DNA of 64,000 bases from NCBI GenBank assembly GCA_036744795.1, contig DAIOHK010000008.1, positions 1-64,000 of the forward strand, in the 5' to 3' direction. The DNA comes from UBA5486 sp036744795. Lineage in GTDB: Bacteria; Bacillota; UBA4882; UBA10575. The notes below the pieces were generated by a model. That model was not told the origin of the DNA, ran no database searches, and saw nothing but the letters and a program-made list of their open reading frames with translations. This document shows, one piece after another, positions 8,374 to 16,052 of this stretch. Each line of letters opens with the position of its first letter. The first letter of the stretch is position 1. The position numbers and the translations under genes were made by a program.

Positions 8374-8398
8374 TTATTAGACACAGGGTGTCTAATAA
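8374..8398 (+). other. Intercistronic hairpin before the binding-protein gene
   Basis: TTATTAGACAC and GTGTCTAATAA form a perfect 11-bp stem with a 3-base loop, six bases after the permease stop and 28 bases before the binding-protein start. There is no T-run. In ABC operons such hairpins often protect or segment the mRNA so that the binding protein is made in excess. Confidence 0.6.
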
Positions 8399-8425
8399 TA
8401 AATAAAATATAAAAGGAGGATTACC

Positions 8426-10045
8426 ATGAAAAAAAATCGTTCACTTCTACTTATTTGTCTCATGATAGTCACGCTTCTGGTGGCCTGCTTCCCAGGCTCG
8501 CTCTTATCAGCGCCTAAAGCTGAAATCGTTAATGGTAGGTTCGTTAAAACCAGATCCATCACTGTTGAGATCTATGATCGTGGCAACACTGGTGGTTCTA
8601 AACCGGAAGATAACTTCTACACCAACTTTATTAAAGAGGGAATGCTTCGCGACCATAATGTCAAGGTCACTTTCGTCCCCGTACCCCGCTGGACTGAGGT
8701 GGAAGTACTTAACAACCTGCTTGCTGCTGGCGACGCGCCCGATGTATGCGTCACCTATAGCTATCCGACAATTCAAACCTACGCCAACATGGGTGGCGTG
8801 ACGGACATGAGCTCCTATCTGGAGGAGTACAAAGAATTATTGCCCAACCTGTGGGGTTTCCTAGGAGAGCAAAACATATACTGGAATAAGGATCCCGTAA
8901 AGGGTACCATATGGGCTATCGAGGCTAAACTTTTTCAGAACAAGCGCATCAATACTTTTGTCCGTGAGGATTGGTTAAAGAAGCTGGGTATTCCCGAGCC
9001 CACAACCCTTGAAGAGTTTGAAAACATGTTGAGAGCCTTCAAAGCTAATGCTTCCAAGCTGCTTGGTGCTGAAGCGGATAAGATGATTCCCTACACTACC
9101 AGCTTCGATGTGGGCTGGCGTAATGATCATCTATTGACTTCCTTTGTTCCCGAGAATTTCTCAGAAAAGGATGCCTATGTCTATGGCTATGATGACAGAC
9201 GTTTTCTGTACCCAGGTATTAAGGAAGGGGTCAAGAAGCTTAACCAATGGTATAACGAAGGATTAATTTGGAAAGATTTCCCACTCTATGGCCCGGGTGA
9301 CAGCACCGAGGATAATTTGATGAAAGCCGGCTACGTGGGTGCTTTCATGCATAATTGGGATTATCCCTACCGTAATGGCGATGATGGTATTCATGCTAAT
9401 CTTAAGAAGCTTGTTGGTGAGGATGCCGTATATATTGCAGTTGAGTGTTTCAAGAATGACGCCGGGATTTATAGAAAGTATCTTAGCGCTCCTGTCGACC
9501 GTAAAGTTTTCTTCCCCGCTACTAATAAAGAGCCGCTTGCTTCCCTGCTGTATCTTGATTGGATCACTAAGCTTGAGAACCGCAGGTTCCTCCAGATTGG
9601 AGAAGAAGGTGTTACACATGAAGTTCAGCCGGATGGTTCGGTAAAGACTCTTGCTGCTACAGGTGATAAGATCATGAACTCTGTACAAAACATCGACTAC
9701 ACCATTACCATTAATGGTTTGGACCTTGGCGATCCGGTGTTAACCGCTAAATCGGTTGCACTTAACTACGCGGGTGTTGACAAGCGATTCATAGAGAAGG
9801 CATACCGGATTACCAGCAACCAGGCCCGCTATGGTAAGAATTATCAGGTAGGCGAGATTAAGGCCCAAGAAGGTATGGAATCAGCACTTAAAGAGAAGCG
9901 CGATAATCTTTTAATTCAAGCTATTGTTGCTAAACCCGATCAATTTAATTCGGTATATGACAAAGGCTTTCAGGATTATCTCCGCTCCGGTGGGCAAGCA
10001 ATCATCGATGAACGTAAAGCAGCGTACGAAAAATTCTATGAATAA
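8426..10045 (+). CDS. LplA-type oligosaccharide-binding lipoprotein
   Basis: This 539-residue extracellular solute-binding protein of the large LplA/YtcQ class (usual length about 500-560) captures oligosaccharides for the two permeases upstream. The signal peptide ends in a lipobox-like LLVAC with Cys21, so lipid anchoring is likely. The mature part contains FIKEGMLRDHNVKVTFVPV, LLAAGDAPDVCVTYSY and EDWLKKLGIPEPTTLEEF, all common in this class. AAAGGAGG precedes the ATG. The substrate cannot be read from the sequence; pectin- or xylan-type fragments are a reasonable guess given the enzymes elsewhere in the window. Confidence 0.9.
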   Translation: MKKNRSLLLICLMIVTLLVACFPGSLLSAPKAEIVNGRFVKTRSITVEIYDRGNTGGSKPEDNFYTNFIKEGMLRDHNVKVTFVPVPRWTEVEVLNNLLAAGDAPDVCVTYSYPTIQTYANMGGVTDMSSYLEEYKELLPNLWGFLGEQNIYWNKDPVKGTIWAIEAKLFQNKRINTFVREDWLKKLGIPEPTTLEEFENMLRAFKANASKLLGAEADKMIPYTTSFDVGWRNDHLLTSFVPENFSEKDAYVYGYDDRRFLYPGIKEGVKKLNQWYNEGLIWKDFPLYGPGDSTEDNLMKAGYVGAFMHNWDYPYRNGDDGIHANLKKLVGEDAVYIAVECFKNDAGIYRKYLSAPVDRKVFFPATNKEPLASLLYLDWITKLENRRFLQIGEEGVTHEVQPDGSVKTLAATGDKIMNSVQNIDYTITINGLDLGDPVLTAKSVALNYAGVDKRFIEKAYRITSNQARYGKNYQVGEIKAQEGMESALKEKRDNLLIQAIVAKPDQFNSVYDKGFQDYLRSGGQAIIDERKAAYEKFYE

Positions 10046-10131
10046 AACTACCCGGTATACAACGGTTTTCTGACGATAATAGAAAAAAATAAATCCCTTT
10101 AACTTTCATTAGTTAGGGATTTAGACAGGAT

Positions 10132-10165
10132 AGGGCTACTGGATATTACCCAGTAGCTCTTTCTT
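10132..10165 (+). terminator. Terminator of the first importer operon
   Basis: AGGGCTACTGG pairs with CCAGTAGCTCT (with G-U pairs), followed by TTTCTT. A second, weaker stem (AAATCCCT ... AGGGATTT, 10091-10122) lies just upstream. Confidence 0.65.
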
Positions 10166-10277
10166 GTGTTTCAATATTCCCATACGATTCTATATGTTAT
10201 CTAGGATAGTAGCTGCAGTCTGTGGATTATTAGCCATAATATAATTCATGGGCTACAGAACTAAAAACTTCTTACAG

Positions 10278-10310
10278 TGGATTGACACAATCCATTTTAA
10301 GTGATAAATA
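10278..10310 (+). promoter_or_regulatory. Promoter and palindrome upstream of the two-component genes
   Basis: TTGACA (10282-10287) and TAAATA (10305-10310) are 17 bp apart. The -35 box lies within the palindrome TGGATT-GACAC-AATCCA (10278-10294), a plausible operator. The rest of 10166-10414 shows nothing else I can name. Confidence 0.5.
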
Positions 10311-10414
10311 TGATATAAGGAATTATATGGTATAATTGTTTAAAGGCAAAAAACCAATTTATTTTGGAGATTATTTTTATTAGTTACCATTTGGAGGACA
10401 GGAGGTAACCCTTT

Positions 10415-11632
10415 ATGTCCGAGTATATTTTCCGCTTTGGTCTTCCTGTGTTAGCGGCTGTTACCCACGGTGTAGCTTATCTTCAATTTCACTTGCAAAT
10501 GGACCACCTAGGTCTTCCCCAGCGTTGGTTTGGTCAATTTATTTTTCTGGAGGTTCTTTCATTCTCTTTCGTCCTGCTTTTACCCTTTATTCGTAAGCAG
10601 AGGAGTAGGTGGTGGATTATTTTTTTGCGTGGGTTTATCCTTGTGTTAATAGCGATACCGTTGAGTGGGAATACAGGGAATGATTTGCCACTGCTATTCT
10701 CTTTAATCGTGGAAACTGGGGTTTACTGTGATTTGGTACCAGGCTTTCTTTTTAACACTTTTCTCACCGGTTTATTGATCTTGATCAGAAGTATTAGTTT
10801 TACAGCCTGGAATATTACGATTCCAAGCCGGTCGGTAGAGGAGACCATAGTCTTCGGAGTATATGCTGGATCATTTATTCTGATCAGTGTCTACCTACAA
10901 TACCAACAAAAATACAGAATATCTTCTACGGAGTTGTACAAAAGATTAAATGAGGCGACATTACAACTAGCTAAAGCTAATATGCAGCTTCAGAGTTATG
11001 CGGCGATAGTTAAACAGGAAACAGCTATTAATGAGAGAAAGCGAATGGCTAGAGAGATGCATGATACTGTAGCCTATACCCTGACCAATCTTGTGATGAT
11101 GCTTGATGCTGCAATTGGCTTGGCTGTTACTAACAGTGACAAGTTGATTGACCATCTTTCCCATGTCCGTGCGCAAGCCCGGGAAGGATTAAATGAGACC
11201 CGTCGGACTTTGCATACGCTTAGACCGGTTCAATTAACGGAAGTGAAAGGACTTCATGCTATCAAAAAGCTGGTCACAGCTTTTGCCGATGCTACTAAAA
11301 TCGAAGTGAAATTGAATTTGGGCAATGCTCCTTTGATTTTTGGGGAGAAGGCAGATTTAGTGGCCTATCGATTGGTCCAAGAGGGAATGACAAATGCCTT
11401 GCGGCATGGAAAAGGGAATTTCATAAATATCTCGTTTTCCCAGTTAAACGATGGTGTAAGTATTCAAATTCGGGATAATGGGATCGGAGCCTATGAGATT
11501 AGAGAAGGATATGGTCTGATTGGAATGCGTGAACGTATTGAAAAACTGGGTGGGAAACTTCGGGTTTTCACGAAATATGGAGAAGGATTCACGCTTAATG
11601 CCTGGATACCGCTGGAAAAGGAGAACGGATGA
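10415..11632 (+). CDS. NarL-type sensor histidine kinase
   Basis: This 405-residue kinase has about five or six membrane segments in residues 1-165 and a helical linker. It has a HisKA_3 dimerisation domain with the phospho-acceptor His near residue 215 in REMHDTVAYTLTNLV, and a HATPase_c domain with the N box EGMTNALRHGKG, the DNGIGA motif and GYGLIGMRERIEKLGG. No extracytoplasmic sensor domain is evident, so the signal may be sensed within the membrane region. AGGAGGT precedes the ATG. The response-regulator gene starts four bases after the stop; the pair is co-transcribed. Confidence 0.9.
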   Translation: MSEYIFRFGLPVLAAVTHGVAYLQFHLQMDHLGLPQRWFGQFIFLEVLSFSFVLLLPFIRKQRSRWWIIFLRGFILVLIAIPLSGNTGNDLPLLFSLIVETGVYCDLVPGFLFNTFLTGLLILIRSISFTAWNITIPSRSVEETIVFGVYAGSFILISVYLQYQQKYRISSTELYKRLNEATLQLAKANMQLQSYAAIVKQETAINERKRMAREMHDTVAYTLTNLVMMLDAAIGLAVTNSDKLIDHLSHVRAQAREGLNETRRTLHTLRPVQLTEVKGLHAIKKLVTAFADATKIEVKLNLGNAPLIFGEKADLVAYRLVQEGMTNALRHGKGNFINISFSQLNDGVSIQIRDNGIGAYEIREGYGLIGMRERIEKLGGKLRVFTKYGEGFTLNAWIPLEKENG

Positions 11633-11636
11633 GAAA

Positions 11637-12314
11637 ATGGGATCAATACGAGGACAAGGTAAAATCAGAGTTTTATTGGTAGACGATCAAACACTGTTTA
11701 TGGAAAGCCTGAAAACTGTTTTTGAGACTTATGTAGAGGATATTATTGTGGTTGGGTTGGCTAATGACGGGCAGACAGCGATTGATTTAGTAGCCCGCAA
11801 GCAGCCTGATGTGGTCTTGATGGATGTCCGCATGCCCGGTATGAATGGAGTGGAAAGTACTAAAATAATTAAAAAAAAGTATCCGGAGACCCGTGTTTTA
11901 ATGCTGACTACCTTTGATGATGATGAGTATGTCTTTGAAGCTTTACGTTATGGGGCAGAAGGGTATTTGTTAAAAGATATGCCGGCGATGGAACTGATTT
12001 TTGCGGTGCGAGCTGTCAAGAAGGGTGGAGTCCCGATTTCACCCAAAGTCGCCTCTAAGTTGGTAAATTATATCCTGCGCCCCGTGGAGGAAGAGATAAA
12101 TATACCTTCTCGGGCCTGGATTAGTACATTAAATGATAAGGAGAAAGAGATTTTAAAACTCATAGCCAAAGGTTTCGACAATAAAATCATTGCCAAGCGG
12201 CTCTTTCTAGGGGAACAGACTGTTAAAAACTATATTAGTATCATCTATTCCAAAATGGGCGTTAACGACAGGGTGCGAGCGGCACGGAAGGCAATAGAAG
12301 CAGGACTAGGGTAA
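11637..12314 (+). CDS. LuxR/NarL-family response regulator
   Basis: This 225-residue regulator has a receiver domain with the acidic pair VDD near residue 15, phospho-acceptor Asp63 in LMDVRMPGMNG, a conserved Thr/Lys region (LTTFDDDEYV, LLKDM), and a C-terminal LuxR helix-turn-helix (LNDKEKEILKLIAKGF, then IAKRLFLGEQTVKNYI). I chose ATG 11637, preceded by AAGGAG; a longer frame from 11520 lies inside the kinase gene. It is the partner of the kinase upstream. Its location between two sugar importers makes control of one of them possible, but nothing in the sequence proves it. Confidence 0.9.
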   Translation: MGSIRGQGKIRVLLVDDQTLFMESLKTVFETYVEDIIVVGLANDGQTAIDLVARKQPDVVLMDVRMPGMNGVESTKIIKKKYPETRVLMLTTFDDDEYVFEALRYGAEGYLLKDMPAMELIFAVRAVKKGGVPISPKVASKLVNYILRPVEEEINIPSRAWISTLNDKEKEILKLIAKGFDNKIIAKRLFLGEQTVKNYISIIYSKMGVNDRVRAARKAIEAGLG

Positions 12315-12465
12315 TCATGTTTTCTGGTAAGGTACTAAAATACTGTATTTGATCGGAATAGATTATATCGAGACTTTTCGAATTAGATGATTAACCTCGA
12401 TTGGTGATACGCCATTCGGGGTTTTGTTTATGAAAAAAGAAACATGATGATTTTAAATCCTATTT

Positions 12466-12581
12466 AAGGAATTGCATAATTCAATTATTTAAAATTTGAT
12501 CACAATATATTGAGTCACACTAGGAATTGCCTAATCTCTTTTTTGGGGTTCAATCACAATATTTTTATTAGACAATTCCTT
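12466..12581. repeat. Family M MITE-like repeat, copy 1
   Basis: This 116-bp element begins AAGGAATTGCATAATT and ends TTAGACAATTCCTT. Internally it repeats the core: TTTGATCACAATATATTG at about 12496 and GTTCAATCACAATATTTT at about 12548, with another GGAATTGCCTAAT in the middle, so it looks like two units joined. It encodes nothing. The remainder of the 12315-12803 gap contains no other feature I can support. Confidence 0.7.
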
Positions 12582-12803
12582 CTATTCCTTAGCGAAAAGG
12601 TGCGAAATTAAAAAGTACTTTCGTAAGGTGACAGAAATGAACAGTGAATGATATATTAACAATAGATAAGATTCTCGCAACAGAGAATTTTAGGATCAGG
12701 TATGTTTGTAAGCTGTCAAAAACCTTTAATTTTGGGAGGTGGTAGCAGAGATATTATTAAGGCAATTGGGAGTTTTACATTGAATCTAAAGGAGGTTATG
12801 TTG

Positions 12804-14081
12804 ATGAAAAAGTTTGCTGGTATCTTTCTGTTATTAGCGCTTGTTGCTGTGACGGTTTCTATTGGGTTACAGGCTAAGGGCCCGGTGGAAATTAGTTTTT
12901 ATCTGTGGGATGATCCTACTTACAAAAACATTGTTGATACTTATAATGCCAGTCAAAACGAGATATTTGTCAATGCTACTTATCTTCCGGCTGGGAACTA
13001 CGAAACAAAGATCATTACCTTGCTAGCGGGTGGGGCTAAAATCGATTGTTATATGCAAAAACGCCAGGTTGACATGTTTCCTAACTATAAGAACGGGTTT
13101 ATTGAGCCCCTTGATAAATATATTACAAAGTATAAATATGATACAGAAAGTATAAAAGGATACCTGCCACAGGTAACGATTGATGGAAAGATTATTGCCA
13201 TTCCCTTCCGTGGTGCTAGTTATTATACTTATTATAACAAAAAGGTCTTTGCTCGGGCCAATATGCCAACCCCCGACTATTATATAGAAAAGGGGGAATG
13301 GACTTGGGATAAATTTGCTGAAGTCGCTAGAAAAATCGCTACTGGTGATGGGAAGGTTTACGGTGCTGTAATGTATACTTGGCCACTTTGCACCACTATG
13401 CCCTCACAACAACATGGGGATAGCTTCATCGATGCCAATGGCAATTTGGATTTAGATCGCGAAATTTTCAAATATTCACTGGAACTCCGCCGCCGGCTTG
13501 AAAAAGAAAAAGTGATTATTCCTTTGATGGAACTGAAGACGACTAACACTCACTATTCAAAGGTATTCTACGATGGTAATGTGGGAATGCTTCTCATCGG
13601 TGAATGGTTCCCCGGGATGATGCTTAAAGGTAGCGAGGAAAAACTATTACAGGGGTTCACTTGGAATGACTGGGGTTTGGCGAGAATCCCTTGTAATGAA
13701 TCCGAGTATACAACGATCGGAACTTGTACCTTTAACCATGTCTATAGTAGGTCAAAGAATAAGGAGGAGGCTTTCAAGTTTCTAGCATGGATGGGCGGGC
13801 CAGAAGGTGCTGAAGTAGTTGCCAAAAACGGTTTTCTACCAGCTATGGATACTGCTGGTGTCAGGAAACATTTGGTCACTAGCCTGCCGGATGATAAATC
13901 ACTTAAATACATGTTAGAACCTATTCCCAGGGCACTCGGATGTTATAACAAGTATGGTTCCCAGGTTGAAGCCGTCTTTAATAAAGTCATCGAAAAATAT
14001 CTTGTGACAGAGATGACGGGTGATGAATTGATCCAACAAGTGGAAAGCGAATTCAAACAAATTGTAAAAACAACGGATTAA
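12804..14081 (+). CDS. Family 1 sugar-binding protein
   Basis: This 425-residue extracellular solute-binding protein of the MalE/UgpB class has a hydrophobic signal peptide (FAGIFLLLALVAVTVSIGL) ending near LQA-K and no lipobox Cys. The mature part starts with EISFYLWDDPTYKNIVDTYN and includes GKIIAIPFRGASYYTYYNK and ADMPTP-like and WTWDKFAEVARK segments typical for sugar-binding proteins. Start ATG 12804 is 8 bases from AAAGGAGG; upstream ATGs at 12702 and 12798 are less well placed. It is the first gene of an importer operon that ends with the GH2 enzyme. Confidence 0.88.
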   Translation: MKKFAGIFLLLALVAVTVSIGLQAKGPVEISFYLWDDPTYKNIVDTYNASQNEIFVNATYLPAGNYETKIITLLAGGAKIDCYMQKRQVDMFPNYKNGFIEPLDKYITKYKYDTESIKGYLPQVTIDGKIIAIPFRGASYYTYYNKKVFARANMPTPDYYIEKGEWTWDKFAEVARKIATGDGKVYGAVMYTWPLCTTMPSQQHGDSFIDANGNLDLDREIFKYSLELRRRLEKEKVIIPLMELKTTNTHYSKVFYDGNVGMLLIGEWFPGMMLKGSEEKLLQGFTWNDWGLARIPCNESEYTTIGTCTFNHVYSRSKNKEEAFKFLAWMGGPEGAEVVAKNGFLPAMDTAGVRKHLVTSLPDDKSLKYMLEPIPRALGCYNKYGSQVEAVFNKVIEKYLVTEMTGDELIQQVESEFKQIVKTTD

Positions 14082-14133
14082 ATAAATTGACCGGAGGTAG
14101 GTTATCCATCCCTTAGAAAATGCACCGAAGCTT

Positions 14134-14186
14134 GTCGATCCGCGTCAATTTATTCCACTCAGAAAGTGAAGGTTGACGTGGACGAC
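14134..14186. repeat. Family H hairpin, copy H2, inside an operon
   Basis: GTCG-ATCCG-CGTCAA pairs with TTGACG-TGGA-CGAC around a loop containing a CACTC-AGAAA-GTG hairpin. The outer GTCG/CGAC clamp is the one seen in the other H units, but the inner stem is different and still paired. It sits in the 134-bp gap between the binding-protein and permease genes, so it must be transcribed with the operon. Confidence 0.55.
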
Positions 14187-14215
14187 TGCCTCTGGTCGAT
14201 AAGAGGAGGTTTAAG

Positions 14216-15112
14216 ATGGTTGCGACTGGGCGCGCTACTAAATGGTATGTAGTTCTTGCTTTTCTATTTCCTAGTTTGTTGGGCTTTATGGTTTTTGTTT
14301 TTATGCCTATCTTGGCCTCATGTGGTTTGGCCTTTACTAATTATTCCGGTGGCTTTACCTACTCCTACATAGGATTAGATAATTTTATACGAACTTTTAC
14401 CAGCCCTTCGTTCTACAATGCTCTATGGGTTACTGTTAAATTTATTCTTTTTACGGTAACAATTCAGATTATATTGGGCTTTCTCTTTGCAGTTTTCGTC
14501 AACCAGAAAATCTTAGGGAGACAAATATATAGATCTATTTTTTTTCTGCCTGTTGTTCTTTCTTCGGTTACAGCTTCACTTATCTTTATGTTGATGTTTC
14601 ATCCGGAGAAAGGTCCGGTGAATAATATTCTGATGTCTTTAGGATTGCCAGCTGTTCCGTGGCTGACCAGCCCGAAAACAGCACTATTAACGATTGCGCT
14701 TGTGACTATTTGGCAATCATTTGGTTATTATATGGTCTTATTCCTTAGCGGTCTACAGACAATAAATCCCGAATTGTACGAATCAGCGGATATTGATGGA
14801 GCTACGGTCATTCAAAAACTTTTCTATATAACCATTCCGATGCTTAGTCCCACCACGTTTCTTTGTATCATTATTGCCATTATTAATGCATTTAAATCTT
14901 TTGATCAGATTTACATTATGACTGGTGGTCAAAACGGTGGAGGCCCTGCCGGATCTACATCGGTTCTTGTTTTTAATATTTATCAGGATGCATTTACCAA
15001 TTTTAAAATGGGATATGCTTCAGCGGAAGCGGTTATTCTTCTCTTGATAATCTTGGTTGTCACGGTTATTCAATACCGTGGACAGACCAAGTGGGTAAAT
15101 TACGAATCATAG
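14216..15112 (+). CDS. MalF/UgpA-type sugar ABC permease
   Basis: This 298-residue permease has six membrane segments; the first is at about residues 10-35 (VLAFLFPSLLGFMVFVFMPI). The ATPase-contacting EAA loop is LYESADIDGATVIQKLFYIT at about residues 187-207. The conserved SFDQIYIMTGGQNGGGP stretch before the fifth segment is typical of MalF/UgpA permeases. A GAGGAGG site precedes the ATG. It works with the binding protein upstream and the next permease; no ATPase gene is in the operon. Confidence 0.9.
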   Translation: MVATGRATKWYVVLAFLFPSLLGFMVFVFMPILASCGLAFTNYSGGFTYSYIGLDNFIRTFTSPSFYNALWVTVKFILFTVTIQIILGFLFAVFVNQKILGRQIYRSIFFLPVVLSSVTASLIFMLMFHPEKGPVNNILMSLGLPAVPWLTSPKTALLTIALVTIWQSFGYYMVLFLSGLQTINPELYESADIDGATVIQKLFYITIPMLSPTTFLCIIIAIINAFKSFDQIYIMTGGQNGGGPAGSTSVLVFNIYQDAFTNFKMGYASAEAVILLLIILVVTVIQYRGQTKWVNYES

Positions 15113-15154
15113 ACTAGTTTTCAAAGGTTTATTTTTCCAATGGAGGTATTATCG

Positions 15155-16015
15155 ATGAATAATGGATTTCTTCTAAAAAAGGGGAGACAAAAAATAACAT
15201 TTAGCTTAATGAAGGGAAAGCTTTTTCTCCATCTTATTTTACTGCTAACATCCTTTGTAGTACTTTTTCCGCTTTTTATAATGCTTTCTGCAGCCTTTAA
15301 AAACGAAGTTGAAATCTTCAGTTACCCAATAACGCTGATTCCCAAGAAGATTATTTTTGATAATTTTAAGCGATTGGTTAATTCATTTCCACTCTATACC
15401 ATAAACTCTATTAAGGTTACACTGATCATTGTAGTGATTCAAATCATTACTGCGACTAGCGGAGCTTATGCTTTTTCTAAACTTCACTGGAAAGGGCGGG
15501 ATTTATTATTTCTTCTTTATGTCAGTTCAATTATGATTCCGGCTCAAATACCGATTATTCCCCAGTTTATTTTAATGAGAAATCTTGGCCTTTATAATAC
15601 ACATTTGGCACTTGTTCTGCTCGGATCATTTACGGCTTTTGGGACTTTTCTAATCAAACAGTACTTTATGACAATTCCTGATGCCTTCTTGGAAGCGGCT
15701 AGAATCGACGGGGCTAGCGAATTTTTTATCTTTATTAAAATTATGCTTCCTTTAGCAAAACCTGCCTTAGCCACACAGATTATTTTTTCTTTTCGTTATT
15801 TTTGGAATGATTTTTTTGTGCCAATGATCTACATATCAGAAAACCGTTTGAAGACCATTCCGTTGGGGATGACGGACTTTACTACCGAATATTATACTTA
15901 TTACGGTCCGCAGATGGCTGCTTGTCTGGTTTCCACTATTCCAGTAATGATTATCTTTTTTGCTGCTCAGAAATATTTTGTTGAAGGAATTGCGGCATCG
16001 GGTCTTAAAGGATAG
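15155..16015 (+). CDS. MalG/UgpE-type sugar ABC permease
   Basis: This 286-residue inner-membrane permease has six membrane segments, the EAA loop FLEAARIDGASEFFIFIKIM, and the family's C-terminal QKYFVEGIAASGLKG. I start at ATG 15155, 7 bases after TGGAGGT; the ATG at 15140 sits on the ribosome binding site. It is the third importer gene. The GH2 gene follows after 37 bp. Confidence 0.9.
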   Translation: MNNGFLLKKGRQKITFSLMKGKLFLHLILLLTSFVVLFPLFIMLSAAFKNEVEIFSYPITLIPKKIIFDNFKRLVNSFPLYTINSIKVTLIIVVIQIITATSGAYAFSKLHWKGRDLLFLLYVSSIMIPAQIPIIPQFILMRNLGLYNTHLALVLLGSFTAFGTFLIKQYFMTIPDAFLEAARIDGASEFFIFIKIMLPLAKPALATQIIFSFRYFWNDFFVPMIYISENRLKTIPLGMTDFTTEYYTYYGPQMAACLVSTIPVMIIFFAAQKYFVEGIAASGLKG

Positions 16016-16052
16016 AGCCACTTTAAAACCAAAATGAATTGGAGAGTAAAGA

